From JAJPJX01 sp964568355 (lineage in GTDB: Bacteria > Acidobacteriota > Terriglobia > Bryobacterales > Bryobacteraceae): 39,662 nucleotides of DNA. The notes under the pieces are model-generated. The model was not told where the DNA came from. It did not search any database and saw only the letters and a list, made by a program, of their open reading frames with translations. The stretch lies in the NCBI GenBank assembly GCA_964568355.1, contig CAZMRK010000388.1:1-39662 (forward strand). Direction: 5' to 3'. Each line of letters starts with the position of its first letter. The first letter of the stretch is position 1. The position numbers and the translations under genes are program-made. Below are positions 14,185 through 20,872 of the stretch, piece after piece.

Positions 14185-16161
14185 ATGAAACCACTCCTTG
14201 CGCTGGCTCTGCTGGCGCTGGTTCCGGGATGGGCGGTGGACTTCCGCCCGCCCCGGTTTCCCGCGGGTGCGACCTCCCGCTGGGATAGCCTGCTCCGCCG
14301 GCAGGTCCGCTTCCTCCTCGGCCAATACGCCGGCAAGCCCCTCCCGTATGAAGAGGAGCATGCCCTCCGTCCCGTCACCTCCACCGCCCTGAGCGCCGCC
14401 GTGTGCGTCCGCGCCGGCCTGTGCGACGCCGCGGCCCGGGATCAGGCCATCGGTCTTCTGCGGACCGTGGCGAGTACGCACCTGACCTCCGGAGGCGTCA
14501 CCGCCAACGGAAAGGCCTGGGGCCATCAGTGGCAGTCCGCTCTCTGGGCCTGGCAGGGCGCCTTCGCAGCCTGGCTCTTGTGGGACTCCGTGCCGCCCGA
14601 CGTGCGCTCGCAAATCGTCGCCGTCACCGCCGACGAAGCCGACCGCTTTCTCGACCTGCCCGCTCCCTATGCCGAGTTCTTCGATACCAAGGGAGAGGAA
14701 AACTCCTGGAACTCGCTGCTGCTGGTCCTGGCCGCCGTCGCCATGCCGGACCATCCCCATGCCGCCCGCTGGGAGCAGCGCGGAATCGAATACATGCTCT
14801 CCGCCGCCGCCACCCGCGAAGATGCCCGCGCCGGAAAATCGGGCCTGCGCGGCGCCAATGTCCATTCGGATTTCACCCTCGAAAATCACGGCTTCGTGCA
14901 TCCCGATTACATGAGCGCCGTGCCCTTCCTCAACCTGAGCAACGCCGTGGTCTATCGCCTGGTGGGCAAGCCGGTGCCCCAGGCCTGTCTCTATCACGCC
15001 GCGCCCATCTATGACATCCTGAAGCGGCTCACCCTGCCCGATGGCGGCGTCCTCTATCCCAGTGGAACCGACTGGTGCCTCCACCGCATCGATAACTGGG
15101 CCCCGCTGCACGAGATGATGGCCCGCATCGCCGGCGATCCGCAGGGCGAAGCGCTGGCTTCACTGGGACTCGCCACGCTCGAAAAGATGCAGGCCCGTGC
15201 CGCCGAGGGCCGCACCTTCCTCCCCGGAGAATTCCCGACCTATCCCACCCATGAAGGCCAGGCCGGCTGGATGTACGCCGCGGGCAAACTCACCGCGCTG
15301 CTCTGGCCGCCTCCGCCCAAATCGGACAGCCTGGCATCGGTTTGGCGCTCGCTCTCCGGCGGAATGCTCCTTGATGACGCCAAGTGGCTGATCCTCCGAA
15401 CGCCCCAGGGCGTCGCCTCCTTCTCCTGGGGCCTCCGCCTGCTCGGCCAGACCGTGCCGTTTTCCGAAGACCCCGTCACCATGCCGCTCCTGCGATCCTA
15501 CGTAGGTGCCGCCGCGGATCTGCCGGCTGCCGGAGGCGGTCCCTCCCGCCTGGGAATCGCCAGCAAAGCGCTCCAGTCCGCGCTCGATGCCGATGCATTC
15601 ACTCCGCGGACTGTGATCTCGGGCGAGGAGTCCGGCGCCTATCATGTGACCATCGCCGGCGAGCACGGCCGCGACCGCCAGTCCTTCTCGTTCACCGCGC
15701 TGCCCTCCGGCAAGACCGTCTTTATCAGCCGCGGCAAGAGCCAGTCCGGCGTTCTCTTCCTGCTGGAAGAGCCCCAATGGGTCTACGGCTCGCGCGAACG
15801 GCGCATCCAGCACGACGAGCGTACCTGGCTCAACGTCGATGGCCGCCTCGGCTACGTCGTCTCCGGCGGCAGCGGCATCCAGGTGCGGCCGGAGCTGCGA
15901 GGCAAGCTGGCGGTGCTGGCGCCTGCCACGCCTGCCCCCCGCGATACCATTGTGGTGACGCTGCCAGGCGCCGACGCCGCCCAAACAAAGCAATTCGCCG
16001 CCTCGCCCGTCTCTCTCGAAACCGGCGACCCCGGCGTGCTCGCCGCCCGTGTCGACGGCTACCTGATCGTCAGCTCGTTTATCTCCTCTCCCCGCCAGGT
16101 GACTGTGGCCGGACGTACGGTTTCCGTCTACGGCTGCTCCACCCGGGTCCTGCCGCGCTAG
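14185..16161 (+). CDS. Secreted protein, possible alpha/alpha-toroid polysaccharide lyase-like enzyme
   Basis: 658 residues. Signal peptide about 1-17 (MKPLLALALLALVPGWA). The first about 380 residues are alpha-helical with a motif-like stretch NVHSDFTLENHGFVHPDYM near 228-246. From about 390 onward the chain is beta-rich (SGAYHVTIAGEHGRDRQSFSFTALPSGKTVFISRG, LNVDGRLGYVVSGGSG). A helical toroid followed by beta sheets is the architecture of several polysaccharide lyases (heparinase II/III, PL8-like); I infer this from composition and order, not from a certain family match. The start is 3 nt after the receptor stop. It probably works on the polymer that the receptor imports. Confidence 0.6.
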   Translation: MKPLLALALLALVPGWAVDFRPPRFPAGATSRWDSLLRRQVRFLLGQYAGKPLPYEEEHALRPVTSTALSAAVCVRAGLCDAAARDQAIGLLRTVASTHLTSGGVTANGKAWGHQWQSALWAWQGAFAAWLLWDSVPPDVRSQIVAVTADEADRFLDLPAPYAEFFDTKGEENSWNSLLLVLAAVAMPDHPHAARWEQRGIEYMLSAAATREDARAGKSGLRGANVHSDFTLENHGFVHPDYMSAVPFLNLSNAVVYRLVGKPVPQACLYHAAPIYDILKRLTLPDGGVLYPSGTDWCLHRIDNWAPLHEMMARIAGDPQGEALASLGLATLEKMQARAAEGRTFLPGEFPTYPTHEGQAGWMYAAGKLTALLWPPPPKSDSLASVWRSLSGGMLLDDAKWLILRTPQGVASFSWGLRLLGQTVPFSEDPVTMPLLRSYVGAAADLPAAGGGPSRLGIASKALQSALDADAFTPRTVISGEESGAYHVTIAGEHGRDRQSFSFTALPSGKTVFISRGKSQSGVLFLLEEPQWVYGSRERRIQHDERTWLNVDGRLGYVVSGGSGIQVRPELRGKLAVLAPATPAPRDTIVVTLPGADAAQTKQFAASPVSLETGDPGVLAARVDGYLIVSSFISSPRQVTVAGRTVSVYGCSTRVLPR

Positions 16162-16162
16162 C

Positions 16163-16180
16163 ATTTGCAACTGATTTGCA
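16163..16180 (+). promoter_or_regulatory. Heptamer direct repeat, possible regulator site
   Basis: ATTTGCA occurs twice (16163-16169 and 16174-16180) with a 4-nt spacer, an 11-bp period like binding sites of OmpR/PhoB-type regulators. A TTGACA hexamer (16189-16194) follows, but I find no convincing -10 at the right distance. The repeat starts one base after the lyase-like gene stop. Confidence 0.4.
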
Positions 16181-16234
16181 TTTTTTGCTTGACAAGACCC
16201 TCCCCGGTGGATCACAGTATTCCTATGCTGGCTT

Positions 16235-16267
16235 GCGGCGAGTTGCCCGTTTACGGGCGCTCGCCGC
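16235..16267 (+). promoter_or_regulatory. Strong RNA hairpin in leader of the small CxxC protein gene
   Basis: The outer stem GCGGCGAG/CTCGCCGC (8 bp) and inner stem GCCCG/CGGGC (5 bp) enclose a TTTA loop, with a TT/G internal bulge. There is no T-tract after it, so it is not a simple terminator. It lies about 80 nt upstream of a mini-ORF and looks like a structured leader element. Confidence 0.45.
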
Positions 16268-16349
16268 GGGTGTGCCGCCGCGAAACTGCAAGATAATTGC
16301 ATTTCATCGACACGCCCGGCAGTGCCGAAAGCTGGAGAGAAGACGATAC

Positions 16350-16388
16350 ATGACAACTCGATCGAATGCTACCCGGAGGCGCTCCTGA
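16350..16388 (+). CDS. Arg-rich 12-residue leader mini-ORF
   Basis: ATG at 16350 encodes MTTRSNATRRRS and stops at TGA 16386-16388, which overlaps the next gene's ATG by one base (TGATG). The consecutive Arg codons CGG AGG carry the Shine-Dalgarno GGAGG of the downstream gene. A weak GGAGAG precedes the mini-ORF. It may serve translational coupling or ribosome-stall control; it could also be accidental. Confidence 0.35.
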   Translation: MTTRSNATRRRS

Positions 16389-16651
16389 TGACGCGCAGAG
16401 GTCACGCCCTGGCCGAAATGAGCGGTTTCGGCAGCGTCTACGATTGCGGCGCCTGCGGCAACGTGCACGTTTCCATCGGACCGGTGAGTCTCACCCTTAC
16501 GCCCGATGCCTACATGCAACTGGTTGCCCTGATCCACACCAGTGCCGCCAACTTTGAGCTGTGGCTGAGCCGCCGTGACCAGCCGAGCGCCGGCGGCGAA
16601 GATGGCATTCCCATCGAAACCGAATCCACCGACGATCCCCTGGCGCCATAA
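16388..16651 (+). CDS. Small uncharacterised CxxC protein
   Basis: 87 residues. I chose the ATG at 16388 because GGAGG (16375-16379) lies 8 nt upstream; a GTG at 16322 would extend the frame through the leader. The centre reads YDCGACGNVHVSIGPVSLTLTPDAYMQLVALIH: a single CxxC (Cys20, Cys23), a His, then a short beta/alpha unit. The C-terminus is acidic and looks disordered. No signal peptide. I recognise the general look of small CxxC/His proteins in bacteria but cannot name a function; metal binding through the cysteines is a guess. It is preceded by a structured leader. Confidence 0.65.
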   Translation: MTRRGHALAEMSGFGSVYDCGACGNVHVSIGPVSLTLTPDAYMQLVALIHTSAANFELWLSRRDQPSAGGEDGIPIETESTDDPLAP

Positions 16652-16662
16652 TCCGCCTGTAG

Positions 16663-16703
16663 CGCACGATTCATCGTGCGGCGTCGACACTCCTGTCAAC
16701 GCC
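16663..16703 (+). repeat. Two adjacent perfect/near-perfect hairpins
   Basis: CGCACGA-TTCA-TCGTGCG (7-bp stem, 16663-16680) is followed at once by GGCGT-c-GACA-CTCC-TGTC-a-ACGCC (16680-16703, one mismatch). It lies 11 nt after the small CxxC gene. It may stop that transcript, though there is no U-tract, or be part of a dispersed acidobacterial repeat; no second copy is in this window. Confidence 0.5.
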
Positions 16704-16709
16704 GGGGCC

Positions 16710-16738
16710 TTGCCGCGTTCACATCATTTGCCGATAAT
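16710..16738 (+). promoter_or_regulatory. Candidate sigma70 promoter in a gene-free region
   Basis: TTGCCG (16710-16715) is 17 bp from GATAAT (16733-16738). Predicted start is near 16745. No protein gene follows on this strand before a strong terminator at 16977, suggesting a short non-coding transcript. Confidence 0.4.
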
Positions 16739-16744
16739 TCTTAC

Positions 16745-17014
16745 ACCCGTGTTTTCAGATGGTTCAGTCCTTTTCTGCCGGCAGCTATTCCCCCGCCGGC
16801 AGAGCACGCTGTCTATCATGGAGTCGGGTAAAGAGTTGCTCATTCACCGGGGCAACCGCGATAGCACAAACGGCTGGCCAGCCCGCAATTCGTCTCAGGT
16901 GTTTTTCTGCCGGCAGAATTTGAAGTAATGACGAACCCACGAACAACATAGAAAAATTCCTTCCACACTGACTTCCGCGGGCCGGTGGTTCCCTGAGTCA
17001 CCGGCCCGCTCTTT
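16745..17014 (+). ncRNA. Candidate structured small RNA between a promoter and an intrinsic terminator
   Basis: This is the only gene-free stretch of more than 300 nt (16652-17049). A promoter-like pair ends at 16738 and a terminator starts at 16977. Between them are a hairpin with stem CTGCCGGC/GCCGGCAG (16775-16802), the 12-nt palindrome GGCTGGCCAGCC (16872-16883) and a second exact copy of TTTTCTGCCGGCAG (16771-16784 and 16903-16916). No convincing ORF is present; an ATG at 16818 gives 36 unremarkable codons. This is an inference from signals and structure only. Confidence 0.35.
16977..17014 (+). terminator. Intrinsic terminator
   Basis: Perfect 11-bp stem GCGGGCCGGTG/CACCGGCCCGC (16977-16987 and 16999-17009) with an 11-nt loop, followed by TCTTTGTT. 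The U-rich side is on the plus strand only. Confidence 0.6.
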
Positions 17015-17049
17015 GTTGCTCACACCCGTAGTGTCTCTGTACGCCCGCC

Positions 17050-17394
17050 CTATTTGTCTCCCGCCGGTTCCACGTCGCCGATCCAATATTCCAGGTCCGA
17101 CGTTCGCTGATACACCATCGCGTGAATTTTCAATCCCGGCTTCAGCTTGGCGAAATCGTCCGGGCTCTTCACCGGAAAATCCATCGTCATGGCGCGCATC
17201 CAGACCTTCCCCTGCGAATCGAGAATGTCCTCGTGCTGGATCACCGCAATCCGGTTCTTTGGTTCCAGGCTGACAATTGTGCCGGTCAGTTTATAGGTAA
17301 GCACCGGCCCTCCGGCTTCGCGCCGGCATCCGCTGGTCCAGGCTGCCAGCAGGCAGATCAAAATGGCGGGTGCGACCCGCAGCGGAGTTTTCAT
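17050..17394 (-). CDS. Copper-binding lipoprotein (CusF/SenC-associated Cu-binding type)
   Basis: 114 residues from the ATG at 17394; an upstream in-frame ATG at 17427 would put 11 polar residues before the signal. The lipoprotein signal is ILICLLAAWTSGC, with Cys as the lipidation site. The mature domain is a small beta barrel with HEDI, then WMRAMTMDFPV and LKPGLKIHAMVY. The His...W...MTM arrangement is the Cu(I)/Ag(I) site of CusF-like proteins. It should sit in the periplasm, anchored to a membrane, and carry copper. It is divergent from the histidine kinase gene by 71 bp, and near the Cus pump genes, so a copper-resistance role is well supported. Confidence 0.85.
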   Translation of the reverse strand: MKTPLRVAPAILICLLAAWTSGCRREAGGPVLTYKLTGTIVSLEPKNRIAVIQHEDILDSQGKVWMRAMTMDFPVKSPDDFAKLKPGLKIHAMVYQRTSDLEYWIGDVEPAGDK

Positions 17395-17465
17395 TTCCCC
17401 CTCTATTTCACAACCTCCCGCTCCCAAATCGCAATGCTTCCAGGCAACTGCGTTAAGATCCGAAA

Positions 17466-18593
17466 GTGGGCCTCGAAGACGGGCAAGCGAGGGACAGCGG
17501 GCAAGCGAAAGATACTCAGGCGGCTACGCGCATCGCCGTGGTGGCGGTGGGAATCGCCGTAGCCACCGCCCTGCACTATCTCACCTCGCCCTCCTTGATC
17601 CTCTGGCACAACCTTTTCCAGCGGCTCTACTACCTGCCCATCATCTATGCCGCCATCTACTTCGGCTGGCGCGGCGGGCTGGCCGCCTCTACCGTCTCGG
17701 CGCTTTGCTACATCCCTCACATCCTGATGACCTGGCATCACATGCCGGACTACGCCGTGAACCAGTACGCCGAGATCATCGTGTTCTTCCTGGTCGGCAC
17801 CACCACCGGCGTACTGGCCGATCGCGGCCGCAAGCAGCGCGTCGCGCTGGAATCCGCCTCCGCGCAATTGGCCCGCGTCAATCGCGAACTGCAGGACAGC
17901 TTTGAACAGGTCCGGCGCGCCGACCGTCTCTCCGCCATCGGCCAGCTTGCCGCCAGCCTGGCTCACGAGATCCGCAATCCGCTGGCCTCCATCGATGGCG
18001 CCGCCAACCTGATCGAATCGCCCCGGACTCCCGACGATGTCCGGACGGGGTCGATCGCCGTCATCCACAAAGAGACCCAGCGGCTCAATCGCCTGCTGAC
18101 CAACCTGCTCGATTTCGCCCGTCCGCGCAAGCCGCAGTTTCAGGCCGTCGAGGCCGGGCCCCTGATCGATGCCGTCATGAGCCTGCTCGAACACTCGGCC
18201 AAGCAGAAAGAAATCTCGCTGCGAAAACAGATCGCGCCCGCCCTGCCCGCGTTTGAGGGCGATCCCGAGCAGATGAAGCAGGTGATCCTGAATCTCGCCA
18301 TCAACGCCATCCAGGCCATGGACGCGCCGGGCGAAGTGATCTTCTCCGCCCGCCAGAAAGACGATTCCGTCATGGTGAGCGTGCGCGATCATGGTATCGG
18401 CGTGGCCGATGAGCACCTGGACCGCATCTTCGATCCCTTCTTCACCACCAAAGAGGCCGGCACCGGCCTGGGCCTCTCGGTCGTGCACCAGATCGTCACT
18501 CGGCACGGCGGAGCCGTCACTACGGAGCGAAATCCCGAAGGCGGTATGACCTTTTCCCTCCTGCTGCCCCTGCGCGTGCGGAGTGCCCATTGA
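17466..18593 (+). CDS. Membrane sensor histidine kinase (NtrB/AtoS-type)
   Basis: 375 residues from a GTG at 17466. About four membrane helices lie between residues 22 and 115 (IAVVAVGIAVATALHYL, LYYLPIIYAAIYFGW, GLAASTVSALCYIPHIL, IIVFFLVGTTTGVLA), then a short coiled coil (LESASAQLARVNRELQDSFEQVRRA). The dimerization box is SLAHEIRNPL with phosphoacceptor His167. The ATPase domain has NLAINAIQAM (N box), DHGIGV (G1), FDPFFTTK (F) and GTGLGLSVV (G2). There is no periplasmic sensor loop, so it may sense within the membrane. Its stop overlaps the TTG start of the sigma54 activator, so the two form a two-component pair. Genes on either side suggest copper or silver as signal. Confidence 0.92.
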   Translation: MGLEDGQARDSGQAKDTQAATRIAVVAVGIAVATALHYLTSPSLILWHNLFQRLYYLPIIYAAIYFGWRGGLAASTVSALCYIPHILMTWHHMPDYAVNQYAEIIVFFLVGTTTGVLADRGRKQRVALESASAQLARVNRELQDSFEQVRRADRLSAIGQLAASLAHEIRNPLASIDGAANLIESPRTPDDVRTGSIAVIHKETQRLNRLLTNLLDFARPRKPQFQAVEAGPLIDAVMSLLEHSAKQKEISLRKQIAPALPAFEGDPEQMKQVILNLAINAIQAMDAPGEVIFSARQKDDSVMVSVRDHGIGVADEHLDRIFDPFFTTKEAGTGLGLSVVHQIVTRHGGAVTTERNPEGGMTFSLLLPLRVRSAH

Positions 18594-19957
18594 GCAAGAA
18601 GCGCATCCTGGTAGTGGACGATGATGAGAGCCTGCGCTGGGTGACCCAGGCCCAGCTTCGGCAGAGCGGCTATGACGTGAACGTCGCTGCCGACGGCCGC
18701 CAGGCGCTTGAAGCGATCCGTCAGGATCCGCCCGACCTGGTCATCACCGATCTCAAAATGCCCGGCATGTCCGGGCTCGACCTGCTGAAGCAGATCCGCG
18801 CCCTCCATCCCGAAATCGTCGTCATCGTCGTCACCGCCTTCGGAACCGTGGAAAACGCCGTGGAGGCCATGAAAGCCGGCGCCTATGACTACATCACCAA
18901 GCCGGTGAACATGGAAGAGCTGCGCATGGTCCTGAAGCGCGGCCTGGAGCACCTGGAGCTTCAGGAAGAAGTGCGCATCCTGCGCAGCAGCCTGGACCAG
19001 AAGTATGGCTTTGAAAATATCCTGGGCCAGTCCAAGCTGCTGCTCTTCGTGCTGGATATGGCGTCGCGCGCGGCCCGCGCCACCTCCACGGTCCTCATCC
19101 GCGGAGAAACGGGCACGGGCAAGGAACTGGTGGCCAAGGCCATCCACTTCAACAGCCCGCGCAAAGATCAGCCCTTCATCACCATCAACTGTGGGGCGAT
19201 TCCCAAGGATCTCCTGGAATCCGAGCTCTTCGGCTACGTGAAAGGTTCGTTCACCGGAGCCTTTGCCAACAAGAAAGGCAAGGTCGAGCTGGCCGATGGC
19301 GGCACGCTCTTTCTGGACGAGATCGGCGAGTTGCCGCTCGAGCTTCAGGTCAAGCTGCTGCGCCTGATCCAGCACGGCGAGATTGAAAAGCTGGGCGAAA
19401 CCGGCCTCACTCAGGTGGATGTCCGCATCATCGCCGCCACCCATCGGAATTTGCAGGCCATGGTCGAAGACGGTACCTTCCGTGAGGACCTGTATTACCG
19501 GCTGGCGGTGATCCCGCTCGACCTGCCGCCGCTGCGCGAGCGTTCGAGCGACATTCCCGAGCTGGTGCAGCACTTCTTCGTCAAAAGCAAAGAAAAGCAG
19601 GGCCGGCCCAACCTGGTGCTGCCGCCTTCGCTGCTGCGCTACTTCACCACCTATCGCTGGCCGGGCAACGTGCGCGAACTGGAAAACGTGGTGGAGCGCG
19701 TGGTGGTGCTGGCCGGCGGCGAGGAAATCACGCTGGCGGACCTGCCCGATTTTCTGCGGCGCGAACGTCCGCCGGCCGACGAACTGCACTTCGATCTTCC
19801 CCCCGAAGGCATCAGCCTGGAAGGAGTCGAGCGGGAACTGATCGTGCGAGCCTTACAGAAATTCGACTGGAACCAGACCCACGCCGCCCAGTATCTGGAT
19901 ATCAGCCGCAAGACGCTCATCTACCGCATGGAAAAATTCGGCCTCCGCAAAGAATGA
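18590..19957 (+). CDS. NtrC-family sigma54-dependent response regulator
   Basis: 455 residues, TTG start overlapping the kinase stop. Receiver domain 1-120 with acidic pocket D10-D12, phosphoacceptor Asp54 (VITDLKMPG) and Lys in ITKPVN. The AAA+ domain has Walker A GETGTGKE (172-179), the sigma54-contact loop reads GSFTGA rather than the canonical GAFTGA, Walker B is GGTLFLDEIGELP, and the arginine finger region is REDLYYRL. A Fis-type helix-turn-helix is at the C-terminus (WNQTHAAQYLDISRKTLIYRMEKFGL). It opens sigma54 promoters when phosphorylated. A likely target is the convergent Cus-like operon, which has a sigma54-type promoter and an upstream palindrome at 27603-27709. Confidence 0.94.
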   Translation: MSKKRILVVDDDESLRWVTQAQLRQSGYDVNVAADGRQALEAIRQDPPDLVITDLKMPGMSGLDLLKQIRALHPEIVVIVVTAFGTVENAVEAMKAGAYDYITKPVNMEELRMVLKRGLEHLELQEEVRILRSSLDQKYGFENILGQSKLLLFVLDMASRAARATSTVLIRGETGTGKELVAKAIHFNSPRKDQPFITINCGAIPKDLLESELFGYVKGSFTGAFANKKGKVELADGGTLFLDEIGELPLELQVKLLRLIQHGEIEKLGETGLTQVDVRIIAATHRNLQAMVEDGTFREDLYYRLAVIPLDLPPLRERSSDIPELVQHFFVKSKEKQGRPNLVLPPSLLRYFTTYRWPGNVRELENVVERVVVLAGGEEITLADLPDFLRRERPPADELHFDLPPEGISLEGVERELIVRALQKFDWNQTHAAQYLDISRKTLIYRMEKFGLRKE

Positions 19958-19971
19958 CTCCGCTTGCTCCC

Positions 19972-20003
19972 GTTACCGAGCCGCGACCGTGAGGGAGCGG
20001 TCC
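19972..20003 (+). repeat. Dispersed hairpin repeat, copy 2 (REP-like)
   Basis: 32 nt identical to copy 1 at 4476-4507 (starts GTTACCGAGCC, ends GAGCGGTCC). It lies between the convergent sigma54 activator and the NosL-like gene, 15 nt after one stop and 3 nt from the other, a typical position for REP elements that stabilise or end transcripts. Confidence 0.75.
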
Positions 20004-20005
20004 CT

Positions 20006-20497
20006 CTACTTCGCCAGCGCCGCAGCCGCATCCGGAAACCGCAGCACCTCGCCCCCATGCTCGCGAGCGAAGCGCGCGGCCTCCTCCCTCCGGGCGAAGG
20101 CGATCAGGCTGGGAGCGCAGCGGTCGTAGTGCAATCCGGCGGGGTGTTTGTCGGAATCCACCACCTCCTGCGTCCGCGTGCACATGTTCAGGTCGCTGCC
20201 GCGTACCACGTAGGCGCTCGCCGGATCGATCGCCGCGCCCGTCAGAAACGAAGTCAGCGAGGTCACCTGCACCGGCTTGCCCTCCTGCTGCCGTTCGGAA
20301 AAAGCGCAGGCCGGGCAGCAGAAAACGCGGCTGCGCCCGTGGGCGATTGCAATCGTCTTCGAATGAGCGTGGATGGGGCGCCGGCAGGCATAGCATTCCT
20401 CGTCTTCGCGAGGGTGTAGCCCGCTCCAGGTGAGATATCCCAGAGCCGGCGCCGCCGCGAGCACGGCCGCGCCCAGGATCCACTGACGGCGTTCCAT
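20006..20497 (-). CDS. NosL-like Cys-rich membrane-anchored protein
   Basis: 163 residues. An N-terminal signal anchor (8-25) leaves the rest in the periplasm. Cysteines are at 35/38 (CYAC), 60/61/64 (FCCPAC), 106 (NMC) and 127. The C-terminal part (SLIAFARREEAARFAREHGGEVLRF) matches the end of NosL, the copper chaperone-type lipoprotein of nitrous oxide reductase clusters, and the N-terminal CxxC pair recalls TRASH/zinc-ribbon metal sites. No nosZ is in the window. As last gene of the Cus-like operon it probably binds or delivers Cu(I). It starts 36 nt after the preceding gene. Confidence 0.7.
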   Translation of the reverse strand: MERRQWILGAAVLAAAPALGYLTWSGLHPREDEECYACRRPIHAHSKTIAIAHGRSRVFCCPACAFSERQQEGKPVQVTSLTSFLTGAAIDPASAYVVRGSDLNMCTRTQEVVDSDKHPAGLHYDRCAPSLIAFARREEAARFAREHGGEVLRFPDAAAALAK

Positions 20498-20533
20498 AGG
20501 CCCCCTCCCCTCTCTATCCTACGCTTCCGGCCG

Positions 20534-20848
20534 TTAACGGGTGGCGGCGATCGAATCCACCTTCAAAATGCCGGTCTTCTCGTAGAGCGTCCCCGTGACC
20601 TTCACTTTCTGCCCCGCAAACTGCTCCGGCGTCTTCTGATCGCTCAGCACATAGACCTTCTTCCCGTCATACAGCGCGTAGCGCGTGCTCTTGTCGTGCT
20701 TAGTGCACTCGAGCACACACTTGGAGTCTGGAGTGATCTTCATCATGGCGTGGTCCTTGCCGCACATGGTGTCGGTCACCACTCCGGTGAACGTGGCCGC
20801 ACCGGCCACGAGCGAGCCCGCGAAGAGAAAAGATGCCAATTTGATCAT
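20534..20848 (-). CDS. Small secreted protein with OB-like fold and cysteines
   Basis: 104 residues. Signal peptide 1-18 (FLFAGSLVAGAATF). The mature part is TGVVTDTMCGKDHAMM, then CVLECTKHDKSTRYALYDGKKVYVLSDQ, and AGQKVKVTGTLYEKTGILKVDSI. The beta pattern and the final KVKVTGTLY...ILKVDSI segment resemble small OB-fold stress proteins; similar acidobacterial proteins are often labelled DUF5818, which I have not checked. Met, His and three Cys near the N-terminus could bind a soft metal, which fits its place in the Cus-like operon. It follows the PH-like gene by 24 nt. Confidence 0.7.
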   Translation of the reverse strand: MIKLASFLFAGSLVAGAATFTGVVTDTMCGKDHAMMKITPDSKCVLECTKHDKSTRYALYDGKKVYVLSDQKTPEQFAGQKVKVTGTLYEKTGILKVDSIAATR

Positions 20849-20872
20849 AAAGTTTGATTCCTTTCGATGAAT

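Noticed and set aside
13384..15111. 575-codon open frame on the minus strand
   Set aside because: Shadow of the TonB receptor end and the lyase-like gene start on the plus strand; no domain seen.
16826..16905. Glycine-riboswitch-like words (CACC, GGGGCAA, then TCTCAGGT)
   Set aside because: The GAA core between CACC and GGGGCAA and the AAAAGGAC segment after TCTCAGG are missing, and no glycine gene follows. Treated only as part of a candidate small RNA.
16818..16928. 36-codon ORF in the gene-free region
   Set aside because: No convincing ribosome-binding site and no recognisable sequence; the region looks structured instead.
17340..17355. GCTGCC/GGCAG similarity to the candidate UAS at 27688
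   Set aside because: It lies within the coding part of the copper lipoprotein and has a different spacing; probably chance.
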